Below, piece by piece: positions 48,899 through 55,116 of a stretch of DNA of 64,000 nt (position 1 is the stretch's first letter; each line of letters starts with the position of its first letter). The position numbers were made by a program, and so were the translations under genes. This DNA comes from Sphingomonas sp. Leaf343 (GTDB lineage: Bacteria; Pseudomonadota; Alphaproteobacteria; Sphingomonadales; Sphingomonadaceae): NCBI RefSeq assembly GCF_001423765.1, contig NZ_LMPG01000010.1, positions 125,220-189,219 of the forward strand, written 5' to 3'. The notes beneath the pieces were generated by a model that saw only the letters and a list, made by a program, of their open reading frames with translations, was not told where the DNA came from and ran no database searches.

Positions 48899-49498
48899 CT
48901 ATCTCGGCTGCCCGGTGATGCGCGCGATCTCGTCCGCGACCATCGTCTCGACCATCGCCGGCAGATTGCGGTCGAGCCAGTCGCGCAGCATCGGGCGGAG
49001 CATGTCGCGCACCATTCCTTCCAGCGTGCCGTCGCTCGCCGGATCGGGCTTCACGAGCAGCCGCGAAAGATTTTCGAGCGACCCGCGGCTGGCCTCCGCC
49101 GCGGAGGCGGAGATGATCGGCTCGTCCTCGGACCTGGCAGGCGCGACCGGTTCCGGCCTCGATGCCTCAACCCGCGAGGTCGGTTCGGACTCCGTCCTTG
49201 CGACGGCTTCCGGACGAATCGGCTCGACACGCGCGGGTTCGATACGGGCCGGATCGGCGCGCACGGGCTCGACCGGCGCAGGTTCGGGCCGTCGATCGAA
49301 GCCGGGTTCGACCCGCGCAAAATCGGGGCGTGCCGGCTCCGGCATCGGATCGCGGAGTTCAAGAACCTCATGATCGTCGTCGCGCGGCGGAGGCGCGGGA
49401 CGGGACAGGCGACGCCCACGCGTGGGCCCGTCGCCTTCCTCCGCGATGATCCGTTTGATGGAAGACAGGATTTCTTCCATCGACGGTTCCACGCTCAT
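48899..49498 (-). CDS. popZ: PopZ-type polar organising protein (DUF2497)
   Basis: Self-assembling polar scaffold that in Caulobacter anchors ParB-parS and recruits cell-cycle kinases. The 199 residues start at ATG 49498 (GGGGGAC upstream). The N-terminal helix EPSMEEILSSIKRIIAEE is the family's partner-binding region; a long Pro/Glu/Arg-rich disordered linker (many VEP and RPEP units) follows; the C-terminal helices GTLEGMVRDMLRPMLRDWLD and LPAMVETMVADEIARITGQ form the oligomerisation part. The linker is longer than in Caulobacter. Gene order tolC-popZ-...-valS is typical. Assignment rests on both conserved ends. Confidence 0.92.
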   Translation of the reverse strand: MSVEPSMEEILSSIKRIIAEEGDGPTRGRRLSRPAPPPRDDDHEVLELRDPMPEPARPDFARVEPGFDRRPEPAPVEPVRADPARIEPARVEPIRPEAVARTESEPTSRVEASRPEPVAPARSEDEPIISASAAEASRGSLENLSRLLVKPDPASDGTLEGMVRDMLRPMLRDWLDRNLPAMVETMVADEIARITGQPR

Positions 49499-49534
49499 GT
49501 CCCCCATCAGCGGCACTTTCCGATCGAAACGTCC

Positions 49535-51070
49535 CTACTGACGGTTCGGCGACGACTTTCCTGTGGTTAATGCCGGGCTTCTGTCAATGTTCGAATCGAG
49601 CGCCGGGTCGAGCGGACGCGTCACGATCGCGGTCTGCGCCGGCGTGGAGCGGGTCGTCCCGGCGATCGGGGTCGGCTCTCCGTCACCCCCGAAATCGCCG
49701 ATCCGGCCGCGTACTCGCTGGTAGTTGATGGTCGGATCGTAGAGCGAACCGCCATCCAGCCCCAGGTCGCGTGCCTCCGCATTGCCCATCGCCGCGATCA
49801 GCGCGAAACCGGCGACATAGGCGTCGCGACGCGCCGTCACCAGCGTGACCTGACTATTGAGCAGTTCCTGTTCGGCGTTGAGGATGTCGAGAATCGTGCG
49901 CGTGCCGACGCTGTTTTCGGCGCGCACACCCTCCAGACTGAGCTTGTTGGCGTTGACCGCCGCCTCCGACGAGGCGATCACCTGCTGCGAGGATTGCCAG
50001 ATCGCGTAGGCCGAGCGGGTCTGCGAGACGATGGCGCGTTCGGTCGCGGTCAGCACTTCGAGCGCCTGACCACGGCCGGCCTCCGCCTGCCGCACCCGCG
50101 CGGCGGGCTGGCCGCCCTGGAACAACGGCAGCGAGAGCTGGAAGCCGGTGGTCAGGGCCGTGCCGCTACCCGGAATGCGCTGGCCATTGGCGACGCTGGG
50201 GACCGAGCCGAGGTAGTTGAAATATGTGCCGGACGTGACCGCCGCGACACGGGGCAGCCGGGTCGCTCGGGCGACGCCGATGTCGAAGCGGGTCGCATCC
50301 GCCTGCTTGCGCGCGGCGAGCAACTGCGGATTACGATCCAGCGCGACGTTGACGGCGTCGGTCGGCGAGGCGGGCAGGTTCGGGATCACCGGCGGCTGGT
50401 CCAGCGTGCCCGGCGGGGTGCCGACGACGGCGATGTAGTTCTCGCGGCTGGAGATAAGCTGCGCCTCCACCGACTGGAGCTGCGCGCGGGCAAGCGCCAG
50501 ACGCGCCTCCGACTGGGCGACGTCGGTACGGGTCAGGTCGCCGACCTGAAACCGGTCGCGGCTGGCGCGCAGGTTGACGTCGAGGACGCGGACATTCTGC
50601 TGGTTCAGGCCGACGATAGCCTCGTCGCGCAGCACGTTCATATAGGCCGCGACGACGTTGGTGAAGGTCGTCGCCTCGGTGTTGCGGAGCGTCGCCCGGC
50701 CGGCTTCGACGCGCGTTTCCGCCGCCTTGACGGCGTTTCTCACCGAACCACCCTGATACAGCGGCACCGAGAACTGGAGCTGGCCGTTCGCCAGCCGCTC
50801 CGGGTTCAGGAAGTTGTTGTTCGCCTGCACGACGTTCTCGGTCGCCTGACTGTTCGCCGACAGCGAGGGCAGCCCGCCGGATCGCGCGATCGGCACGCTT
50901 TCGTCCGTGGCGCGCTGGGCGGCGCGCTGGCCGGTGATCGTCGGGTTGCTGGCATAGGCCTTTTGCAAGGCATCGCGCAGCGTTTCGGCCGGCGCGGCCG
51001 TGCCCGTGAAGCAGACGAGCGGGATGGTTGCGGCGACCGACAGGCCGACGCGAGCAGTGCGAATGGTCAT
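49535..51070 (-). CDS. tolC: TolC family outer-membrane channel protein
   Basis: Outer-membrane efflux or type I secretion channel, 511 residues from ATG 51070. It begins with a signal peptide (VGLSVAATIPLVCFTGTAAPA, then ETLRDALQKAYASNPT). The two duplicated TolC halves are visible: LRDALQKAYASNPTITGQRA with RVEAGRATLRNTEATTF and RDRFQVGDLTRTDVAQSEAR in the first, then DRNPQLLAARKQADATRFDI and TRTILDILNAEQELLNSQVT in the second. The C-terminal 60 residues are polar and probably periplasmic. It follows pcm by 4 bases, a conserved alphaproteobacterial pairing, so the two are co-transcribed. Confidence 0.95.
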   Translation of the reverse strand: MTIRTARVGLSVAATIPLVCFTGTAAPAETLRDALQKAYASNPTITGQRAAQRATDESVPIARSGGLPSLSANSQATENVVQANNNFLNPERLANGQLQFSVPLYQGGSVRNAVKAAETRVEAGRATLRNTEATTFTNVVAAYMNVLRDEAIVGLNQQNVRVLDVNLRASRDRFQVGDLTRTDVAQSEARLALARAQLQSVEAQLISSRENYIAVVGTPPGTLDQPPVIPNLPASPTDAVNVALDRNPQLLAARKQADATRFDIGVARATRLPRVAAVTSGTYFNYLGSVPSVANGQRIPGSGTALTTGFQLSLPLFQGGQPAARVRQAEAGRGQALEVLTATERAIVSQTRSAYAIWQSSQQVIASSEAAVNANKLSLEGVRAENSVGTRTILDILNAEQELLNSQVTLVTARRDAYVAGFALIAAMGNAEARDLGLDGGSLYDPTINYQRVRGRIGDFGGDGEPTPIAGTTRSTPAQTAIVTRPLDPALDSNIDRSPALTTGKSSPNRQ

Positions 51071-51074
51071 GGGG

Positions 51075-51740
51075 TCAGAACCTAAAGGCGGCGGGCTTGG
51101 AAAAGCCGGGGAGGACGACGCACTCGGCATCGAGGAAAGGTTGCACGGCGTGGCCGCCGGCGGTGCGGGCACCGACGGCGAGGCGCGTGACGCCGTTCTG
51201 GATCAGGCCGGTGGCGATCCGGGCGCCGTCGCGAAGATGCGCGAGCAGCGCATCCGGCAGTTCCTCCACCGCTCCGTCGACGAACAGCACGTCATAGGGC
51301 GCGCCGGCGGCATGCCCCTCGACCAGCGGCGCTTCGACCACATCCACGGTCGCGCCGAGCGCGGCGCGCGCCACGGCGGCCAGTTCGGAGTCGCTCTCGA
51401 CCGCGGTCACGACCGCGCCGAGTTCCACCAGCAATGCGGCGGTATACCCGCCGGTCGCGCCGATCAGCAGCACGCGATCCTCCGGCACGATCTCCACGGC
51501 GTTGATGAGCCGCGCGGTGGCGAGCGGCGAATTCTGGTAGCGGGCGCGCCCCAACGGGATCATCGTATCCCGGTACGCCAGCGACGCCGCGGTGGAGGGC
51601 AGATACGCCTCGCGCGGGATCGTCGCCATCGCCGTCACGACCCGCTGGTCGTCGACCGCGTTCGGCCGCAGCTGGCTGGCGACCATCGCCTGCCGAAGCC
51701 GGGCGGTGTCCACGGATGCGTGAGTCGTCGTCGTCGTCAT
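51075..51740 (-). CDS. Protein-L-isoaspartate O-methyltransferase family protein
   Basis: SAM-dependent methyltransferase expected to repair isoaspartyl residues. The start is ATG 51740 (MTTTTTHASVDTARLRQAM) with GGGGGTGG upstream, giving 221 residues. The family frame is clear: MVASQLRPNAVDDQRVVTAM, IPREAYLPSTAASLAYRDT, the SAM loop VLLIGATGGYTAALLVELGA, and VLFVDGAVEELPDAL. The SAM loop reads GATGGYTA instead of the common GTGSGYQA, and the usual substrate-loop 'ISQP' is QNSPLAT, so this belongs to the divergent alphaproteobacterial branch found next to tolC. Activity on isoaspartate is not certain. Confidence 0.88.
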   Translation of the reverse strand: MTTTTTHASVDTARLRQAMVASQLRPNAVDDQRVVTAMATIPREAYLPSTAASLAYRDTMIPLGRARYQNSPLATARLINAVEIVPEDRVLLIGATGGYTAALLVELGAVVTAVESDSELAAVARAALGATVDVVEAPLVEGHAAGAPYDVLFVDGAVEELPDALLAHLRDGARIATGLIQNGVTRLAVGARTAGGHAVQPFLDAECVVLPGFSKPAAFRF

Positions 51741-51971
51741 ACCACCCCCGTCGCACAACCGTATTAGTTGCGCAATACACTTGATTAACCTTGTCGTATC
51801 CCGCCCGGGCCGGGCAGCGCAAGCGGGATGGACATCGTGGCTCTTCGGTTCGCCTTTCTAGACCGCCGATCGCGAAATTTTGGTTAACGTGCGCTAACTG
51901 GCGTGCCGGACGCATTGCACGGTTGACGCCCGCCCGTTTCCACCGCATTGCGCCGCCTCCCCGCATATCGA

Positions 51972-52045
51972 GGCCCGATGGCGGAGTGGTGACGCAGAGG
52001 ACTGCAAATCCTTGCACCCGGGTTCGATTCCCGGTCGGGCCTCCA
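51972..52045 (+). tRNA. tRNA-Cys (anticodon GCA)
   Basis: A 74-base tRNA with encoded CCA. The acceptor stem pairs GGCCCGA with TCGGGCC; the anticodon arm AGGACTGCAAATCCT carries GCA; the T arm CCGGGTTCGATTCCCGG is canonical. It sits between the divergent pcm gene and the converging mutT, whose stop lies 6 bases past the CCA. No integrase or repeated 3' end is nearby, so it is not acting as an attachment site here. Confidence 0.97.
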
Positions 52046-52050
52046 GACCG

Positions 52051-52464
52051 CTATCGCAGCGCCGCGACCAGCGGTACGTCGGCGGGGGGCATCGGCAGCT
52101 TCGCCAATGCCTCCGGCGTATCCCATCGTAGCGCCGACGCCTCGATGGGTACGGGTTCGCCGCGCCATCTGCGCACGGCGTAGAGCAGCAGCACGAGATG
52201 CCGATCACCGGCTATCAGTGTCGAAAAGCTTCTCGGCGTCAGGGCGTCGCGATCGACGGTGATGCCCAGTTCCTCCGACAGCTCGCGCACGAGGGCCGCT
52301 TCGGCCGACTCCCCTGCCTCCACCTTGCCGCCGGGAAACTCCCACAGGCCGGCATGAGCCTTCCCTTCGGGCCGCTGCTGCATCAGCACGCGCCCGTGTG
52401 CGTCGATCAGCGCCGCGGCGACGACGAGCAGCAGCGACGGTTCGACAGGTCCGGTGCCCGACAT
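52051..52464 (-). CDS. mutT: 8-oxo-dGTP pyrophosphatase, MutT/Nudix
   Basis: Removes oxidised guanine nucleotides from the pool. The start is ATG 52464 (MSGTGPVEPSLLLVVAAALI) with AAGGAAAG upstream, giving 137 residues, normal for MutT; the extension to 52554 runs into the divergent pilin gene. The Nudix box is complete (GGKVEAGESAEAALVRELSE followed by ELGI). LMQQRPEGKAHAGLWEFPGG is the typical MutT lead-in. It is divergent from the first Flp pilin gene with only 39 bases between starts. Confidence 0.95.
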   Translation of the reverse strand: MSGTGPVEPSLLLVVAAALIDAHGRVLMQQRPEGKAHAGLWEFPGGKVEAGESAEAALVRELSEELGITVDRDALTPRSFSTLIAGDRHLVLLLYAVRRWRGEPVPIEASALRWDTPEALAKLPMPPADVPLVAALR

Positions 52465-52503
52465 CTCATCTTTCCTTAAATCCTGTCGGCTAATCGCCCC
52501 GAC

Positions 52504-52701
52504 ATGCGCAATCGGCTCCGCAACATCGTCCGCCCTGCTCGGCGTCGTGCCCATCGCGACCGTCGGGGCGCGACATCGGTCGAATACGCGATGATCCTGG
52601 CCTTCGTCGTACTGGTGATGCTGGTGGCGCTCAGCCAGGTCGCGGATGTGACGATCGGACTATGGGGCAACGTATCGGACAAGGTCCAGAAGGCTTCGTG
52701 A
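52504..52701 (+). CDS. Flp/Fap type IVb pilin (first of three)
   Basis: Pilin precursor of the tight-adherence class, 65 residues. A basic leader (MRNRLRNIVRPARRRAHRDR) ends in RRG, then the prepilin site G|ATSVEYAM with the conserved Glu-Tyr pair and a single helix (ILAFVVLVMLVALSQVADVT). It would be cut by a TadV-type peptidase and assembled by Tad machinery, none of which is in the window. It differs from the two pilins downstream (longer leader, ATSVEYAMILAF against ATAIEYGLIAAL), so it is an older paralogue. No clear ribosome site precedes the ATG. Confidence 0.88.
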   Translation: MRNRLRNIVRPARRRAHRDRRGATSVEYAMILAFVVLVMLVALSQVADVTIGLWGNVSDKVQKAS

Positions 52702-52719
52702 AAAATGCCCGGACCGCAC

Positions 52720-52735
52720 TTAAGACTTTTTCAAC
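52720..52735 (+). promoter_or_regulatory. Candidate CtrA-binding site upstream of the second pilin
   Basis: TTAA (52720-52723), 7 bases, then TCAAC (52731-52735) matches the CtrA consensus TTAA-N7-TTAAC with one mismatch. CtrA controls the Flp pilin gene pilA in Caulobacter and is present in most sphingomonads. It lies 84 bases before the pilin start. One near-match in AT-rich spacer can occur by chance. Confidence 0.4.
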
Positions 52736-52762
52736 TCTCGCCCCCTAGAGAAACTCGTGCTG

Positions 52763-52803
52763 ACCCGGTGCTACGCCGGTAGGCCGGGTGACTGAAGCTT
52801 CAG
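52763..52803 (+). promoter_or_regulatory. Structured leader of the second Flp pilin
   Basis: ACCCGG (52763-52768) pairs with CCGGGT (52784-52789), enclosing CTAC-GCCG-GTAG (52771-52782) to give a two-step hairpin. Three bases later comes the 12-base perfect palindrome CTGAAGCTTCAG (52792-52803), just before the ribosome site and ATG at 52819. It could be a transcript stabiliser or protein site. It does not match the c-di-GMP riboswitch core. Confidence 0.45.
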
Positions 52804-52818
52804 ATACGGAGACCGGAA

Positions 52819-52986
52819 ATGCAGATGATCCGCAAGATTTTCAAGAACAAGAAGGGCGCCACCGCCATCGAGTACGGCCTGATCGCCGCTCTGATCGCCG
52901 TCGCTGCCATCGCCGCGATGCAGGGCCTGGGTGGCCAGCTCAAGAAGACCTTCGAGAACGTCTCGTCGAACATGAAGGCGACGTAA
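52819..52986 (+). CDS. Flp/Fap type IVb pilin (second of three)
   Basis: A 55-residue pilin precursor that short-gene filters may miss. The short basic leader MQMIRKIFKNKKG is cut before ATAIEYGLIAALIAVAAIAA, which has the Glu5-Tyr6 pair and hydrophobic helix of Flp major pilins. The mature protein ends QLKKTFENVSSNMKAT. It is nearly identical to the third pilin, so the two arose by a recent tandem duplication. The start could also be the ATG two codons later (52825). A 5' leader with strong hairpins and an 11-base-pair hairpin directly downstream suggest high, stable expression, as expected for a major pilin. Confidence 0.93.
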   Translation: MQMIRKIFKNKKGATAIEYGLIAALIAVAAIAAMQGLGGQLKKTFENVSSNMKAT

Positions 52987-53012
52987 TCGTCATCTTCTAC
53001 TGACGAACGAAA

Positions 53013-53044
53013 TCGGGCGGCGAGGCACTTGCTTCGCCGCCCGA
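53013..53044 (+). terminator. Hairpin between the second and third pilin genes
   Basis: TCGGGCGGCGA (53013-53023) pairs perfectly with TCGCCGCCCGA (53034-53044), loop GGCACTTGCT, followed by ATTGCTTCC. It lies 26 bases past one stop and 23 bases before the next GTG, so it probably gives more of the upstream pilin than the downstream copy. Confidence 0.65.
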
Positions 53045-53067
53045 ATTGCTTCCAAGGGGAGACTGAC

Positions 53068-53238
53068 GTGGTTAGAAGATTACGCGAGCTTTTCGCCGAT
53101 ACCCGCGGCGCAACGGCGATCGAATACGGCTTGATCGCAGCACTGATCGCCGTCGCGGCGATTGCGGCGATGCAGGGGCTGGGCGGCAAGGTGAAGAAGA
53201 CGTTCGAGAACGTTTCGTCCAACATGAAGGTGTCGTAA
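53068..53238 (+). CDS. Flp/Fap type IVb pilin (third of three)
   Basis: A 56-residue pilin precursor starting at GTG 53068 with GGGGAG 7 bases upstream. A leader VVRRLRELFADTRG precedes the cleavage site and the mature sequence ATAIEYGLIAALIAVAAIAA, followed by MQGLGGKVKKTFENVSSNMK and VS. The mature part differs from the second pilin at only a few C-terminal positions, while the leaders differ strongly, which suggests selection on the mature protein or a recent gene conversion. It ends at a 9-base-pair hairpin shared with the converging accA. Confidence 0.93.
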   Translation: MVRRLRELFADTRGATAIEYGLIAALIAVAAIAAMQGLGGKVKKTFENVSSNMKVS

Positions 53239-53241
53239 GCC

Positions 53242-53263
53242 GGTCGGCTGGTTACAGCCGACC
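53242..53263 (+). terminator. Bidirectional hairpin between the pilin and accA stops
   Basis: GGTCGGCTG (53242-53250) pairs with CAGCCGACC (53255-53263) on a GTTA loop. It overlaps the last codons and stop of the converging accA gene. Likely terminator for the pilin transcript. Confidence 0.6.
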
Positions 53264-54199
53264 CATCTTCAGGAACTTCGCGCGACGCGACTGGCGCAGG
53301 TCGGTCGCGGAGAGCGGCGACAGATCCTTCAGCGCCTTGTCCAGCGCATCGCCCAGCGCGGCGATCGCCACCTGAGGCGCGCGGTGTGCACCGCCCAGCG
53401 GTTCGGCGACGATCGTGTCGATCACGCCCAGCGCCTTCAGATCCTGCGCAGTGACCTTCATCGCCTCCGCCGCATCGGGCGCGCGATCGGACGTGCGCCA
53501 CAGGATCGACGCGCATCCCTCGGGGCTGATGACGGAATAGACCGCGTGCTCGAACATCAGCACGCGATTGCCGGCCGCCAGCGCCACCGCGCCGCCGGAG
53601 CCGCCCTCTCCCACGATCGCCGCGATCACGGGCACGCCGGCTGCGAGACAGGCCTCGGTCGAGCGGGCGATGGCCTCCGCCTGGCCGCGTTCCTCCGCCT
53701 GGATGCCGGGAAAGGCGCCAGACGTATCGACCAGCGTCACCACCGGAAGCCCGAACCGGTCGGCGAGTTCGACGAGGCGGATCGCCTTGCGATACCCCTC
53801 CGGCTTGCCCATGCCGAAATTATGGCGGAGGCGCGTGGCGGTATCCTCCCCCTTTTCATGCCCGATCACGACGATCTTGAGTCCGCGAAACGTCGCGAAG
53901 CCGCCGATGATCGCCTGATCGTCCCCAAAGGCGCGGTCGCCCGCCAGCGGCAGGAATTCCGCGAACAGCCCGGCGACATAGTTCTTGAAGTGCGGTCGTT
54001 CCGGATGGCGCGCGACCTGCGTCTTCTGCCACGGCGTCAGCCGGGCGAAGGTATCCCGCAACAGCTTGTCCGATTTCGCCTGCAAGCGGCCGACATCGGT
54101 CGCGATGTTGACATTGCCGCCGGCCGCGGTTTCGCGCAGTTCGTCGATCCGGCTTTGCAGCTCGGCGATCGGTTTCTCGAAGTCCAGAAAACTTGGCAT
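53252..54199 (-). CDS. accA: Acetyl-CoA carboxylase carboxyltransferase subunit alpha
   Basis: Transfers the carboxyl group from biotin to acetyl-CoA together with AccD, making malonyl-CoA for the fab genes. The 315 residues are typical. The N-terminal helix (FLDFEKPIAELQSRIDELRE), the ARHPERPHFKNYVAGLFAEF segment, GHEKGEDTATRLRHNFGMGK, GFGLPVVTLVDT-like core (seen as RFGLPVVTLVDTSGAFPG), VIGEGGSGGAVAL-like loop (AIVGEGGSGGAVALAAGNRV) and SPEGCASILWR all match. It follows xerD by 11 bases on the same strand, a conserved alphaproteobacterial neighbour pair. Confidence 0.98.
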   Translation of the reverse strand: MPSFLDFEKPIAELQSRIDELRETAAGGNVNIATDVGRLQAKSDKLLRDTFARLTPWQKTQVARHPERPHFKNYVAGLFAEFLPLAGDRAFGDDQAIIGGFATFRGLKIVVIGHEKGEDTATRLRHNFGMGKPEGYRKAIRLVELADRFGLPVVTLVDTSGAFPGIQAEERGQAEAIARSTEACLAAGVPVIAAIVGEGGSGGAVALAAGNRVLMFEHAVYSVISPEGCASILWRTSDRAPDAAEAMKVTAQDLKALGVIDTIVAEPLGGAHRAPQVAIAALGDALDKALKDLSPLSATDLRQSRRAKFLKMGRL

Positions 54200-54210
54200 C
54201 GGGCCGGCGG

Positions 54211-55116
54211 TTACGGCCGGCGGAGGTCGAGGTCAACGAGCGGGTGATCGCGGTTGACGAGTTCCACCAGCCGGCTGGCATCGACATGGGTGTAGATTTC
54301 GGTCGTCGCGATGTCCGCATGGCCCAGCATCGTCTGGAGCGCACGCAAATCCGCACCCCCCGCCAGCAGGTGAGTCGCGAAGGCGTGGCGCAGCACGTGG
54401 GGGCTGACGCGGTCAGGTGGTACCCCGGCCTCCGCCGCCAGCACCTTAACCAGTTGGTACAGGCGGATGCGTGTCAGATGCTTTGCGCCGGAGGGGAAGA
54501 GATAGGTCTTTTCGGGCGGCACATGGTCCCGCCACGCGGCGACGGCGGCGCGGGCGCGGTCGGACAGCGGCACCAGCCGTTCCCTGTCGCCCTTGCCGCG
54601 GACGATCATGTACGGGCGATCGGGTCGGATCGCATTACGGGGCAGCGACACGAGTTCGGTCGCCCGCAGGCCCGATCCGTAGAGCAGCTCGATCAACGCC
54701 GACAGCCTCAGGTCGTTCGCGGAAGGATGCGCCACCGCCAGCCGCTCCGTCAGCGCCGCGAACAGCCGGTCGACATCGGCATGGCTCAGCGCCTTGGGCA
54801 AGAGACGCGCAGTACCGGGCCGGGGCAGCGCCGCGCCGGGATCGTCGGCGCGGTGACCCTCGTCCTGGAGGAAGGCGTAGAAGCGCCGCAGCGCCGCCGC
54901 CTTGCGCGCGACGGTCGCGCGGGCGAGGGAGGACCAGCCGTCCGCCAGTCGTCGCAGCACCGCCTCGTCCGCCGACGCGAGACCGCCATCGACCGCCGCC
55001 GACGCCAGCGACAGGTCGCTGCGATAGGCGGCCAGCGTGTTCGCCGCCGCGCCCGCCTCCGCCGCCAGCATTTCGAGGAAGCGATCGATCAGCGGCCGAT
55101 CGCTCTGGACGGTCAT
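54211..55116 (-). CDS. xerD: Site-specific tyrosine recombinase XerD
   Basis: Chromosome-dimer resolving recombinase acting at dif with XerC under FtsK control. The start is ATG 55116, overlapping the stop of the upstream gene (ATGA), giving 301 residues. The N-terminal SAM-like domain (LIDRFLEMLAAEAGAAANTL, AAYRSDLSLA) is followed by the catalytic domain with Arg151 (YGSGLRATEL), Lys175, His240 and Arg243 (SPHVLRHAFATHLL), His266 and the nucleophile Tyr275 (TTEIYTHVD). The placement next to accA is standard for alphaproteobacterial xerD, so this is the housekeeping enzyme and not a phage or element integrase. Confidence 0.95.
   Translation of the reverse strand: MTVQSDRPLIDRFLEMLAAEAGAAANTLAAYRSDLSLASAAVDGGLASADEAVLRRLADGWSSLARATVARKAAALRRFYAFLQDEGHRADDPGAALPRPGTARLLPKALSHADVDRLFAALTERLAVAHPSANDLRLSALIELLYGSGLRATELVSLPRNAIRPDRPYMIVRGKGDRERLVPLSDRARAAVAAWRDHVPPEKTYLFPSGAKHLTRIRLYQLVKVLAAEAGVPPDRVSPHVLRHAFATHLLAGGADLRALQTMLGHADIATTEIYTHVDASRLVELVNRDHPLVDLDLRRP

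Noticed and set aside
51972..52045. tRNA-Cys as an integration hotspot
   Set aside because: No integrase, no duplicated tRNA 3' end and ordinary genes on both sides.
52702..52818. c-di-GMP (GEMM) riboswitch ahead of the pilin
   Set aside because: Hairpins are present but the conserved GCAAA and flanking core elements of the riboswitch are not.
54211..55116. Tyrosine recombinase as sign of an integrated element
   Set aside because: All features and the accA neighbourhood are those of chromosomal XerD; no att repeats, cargo or phage genes are nearby.
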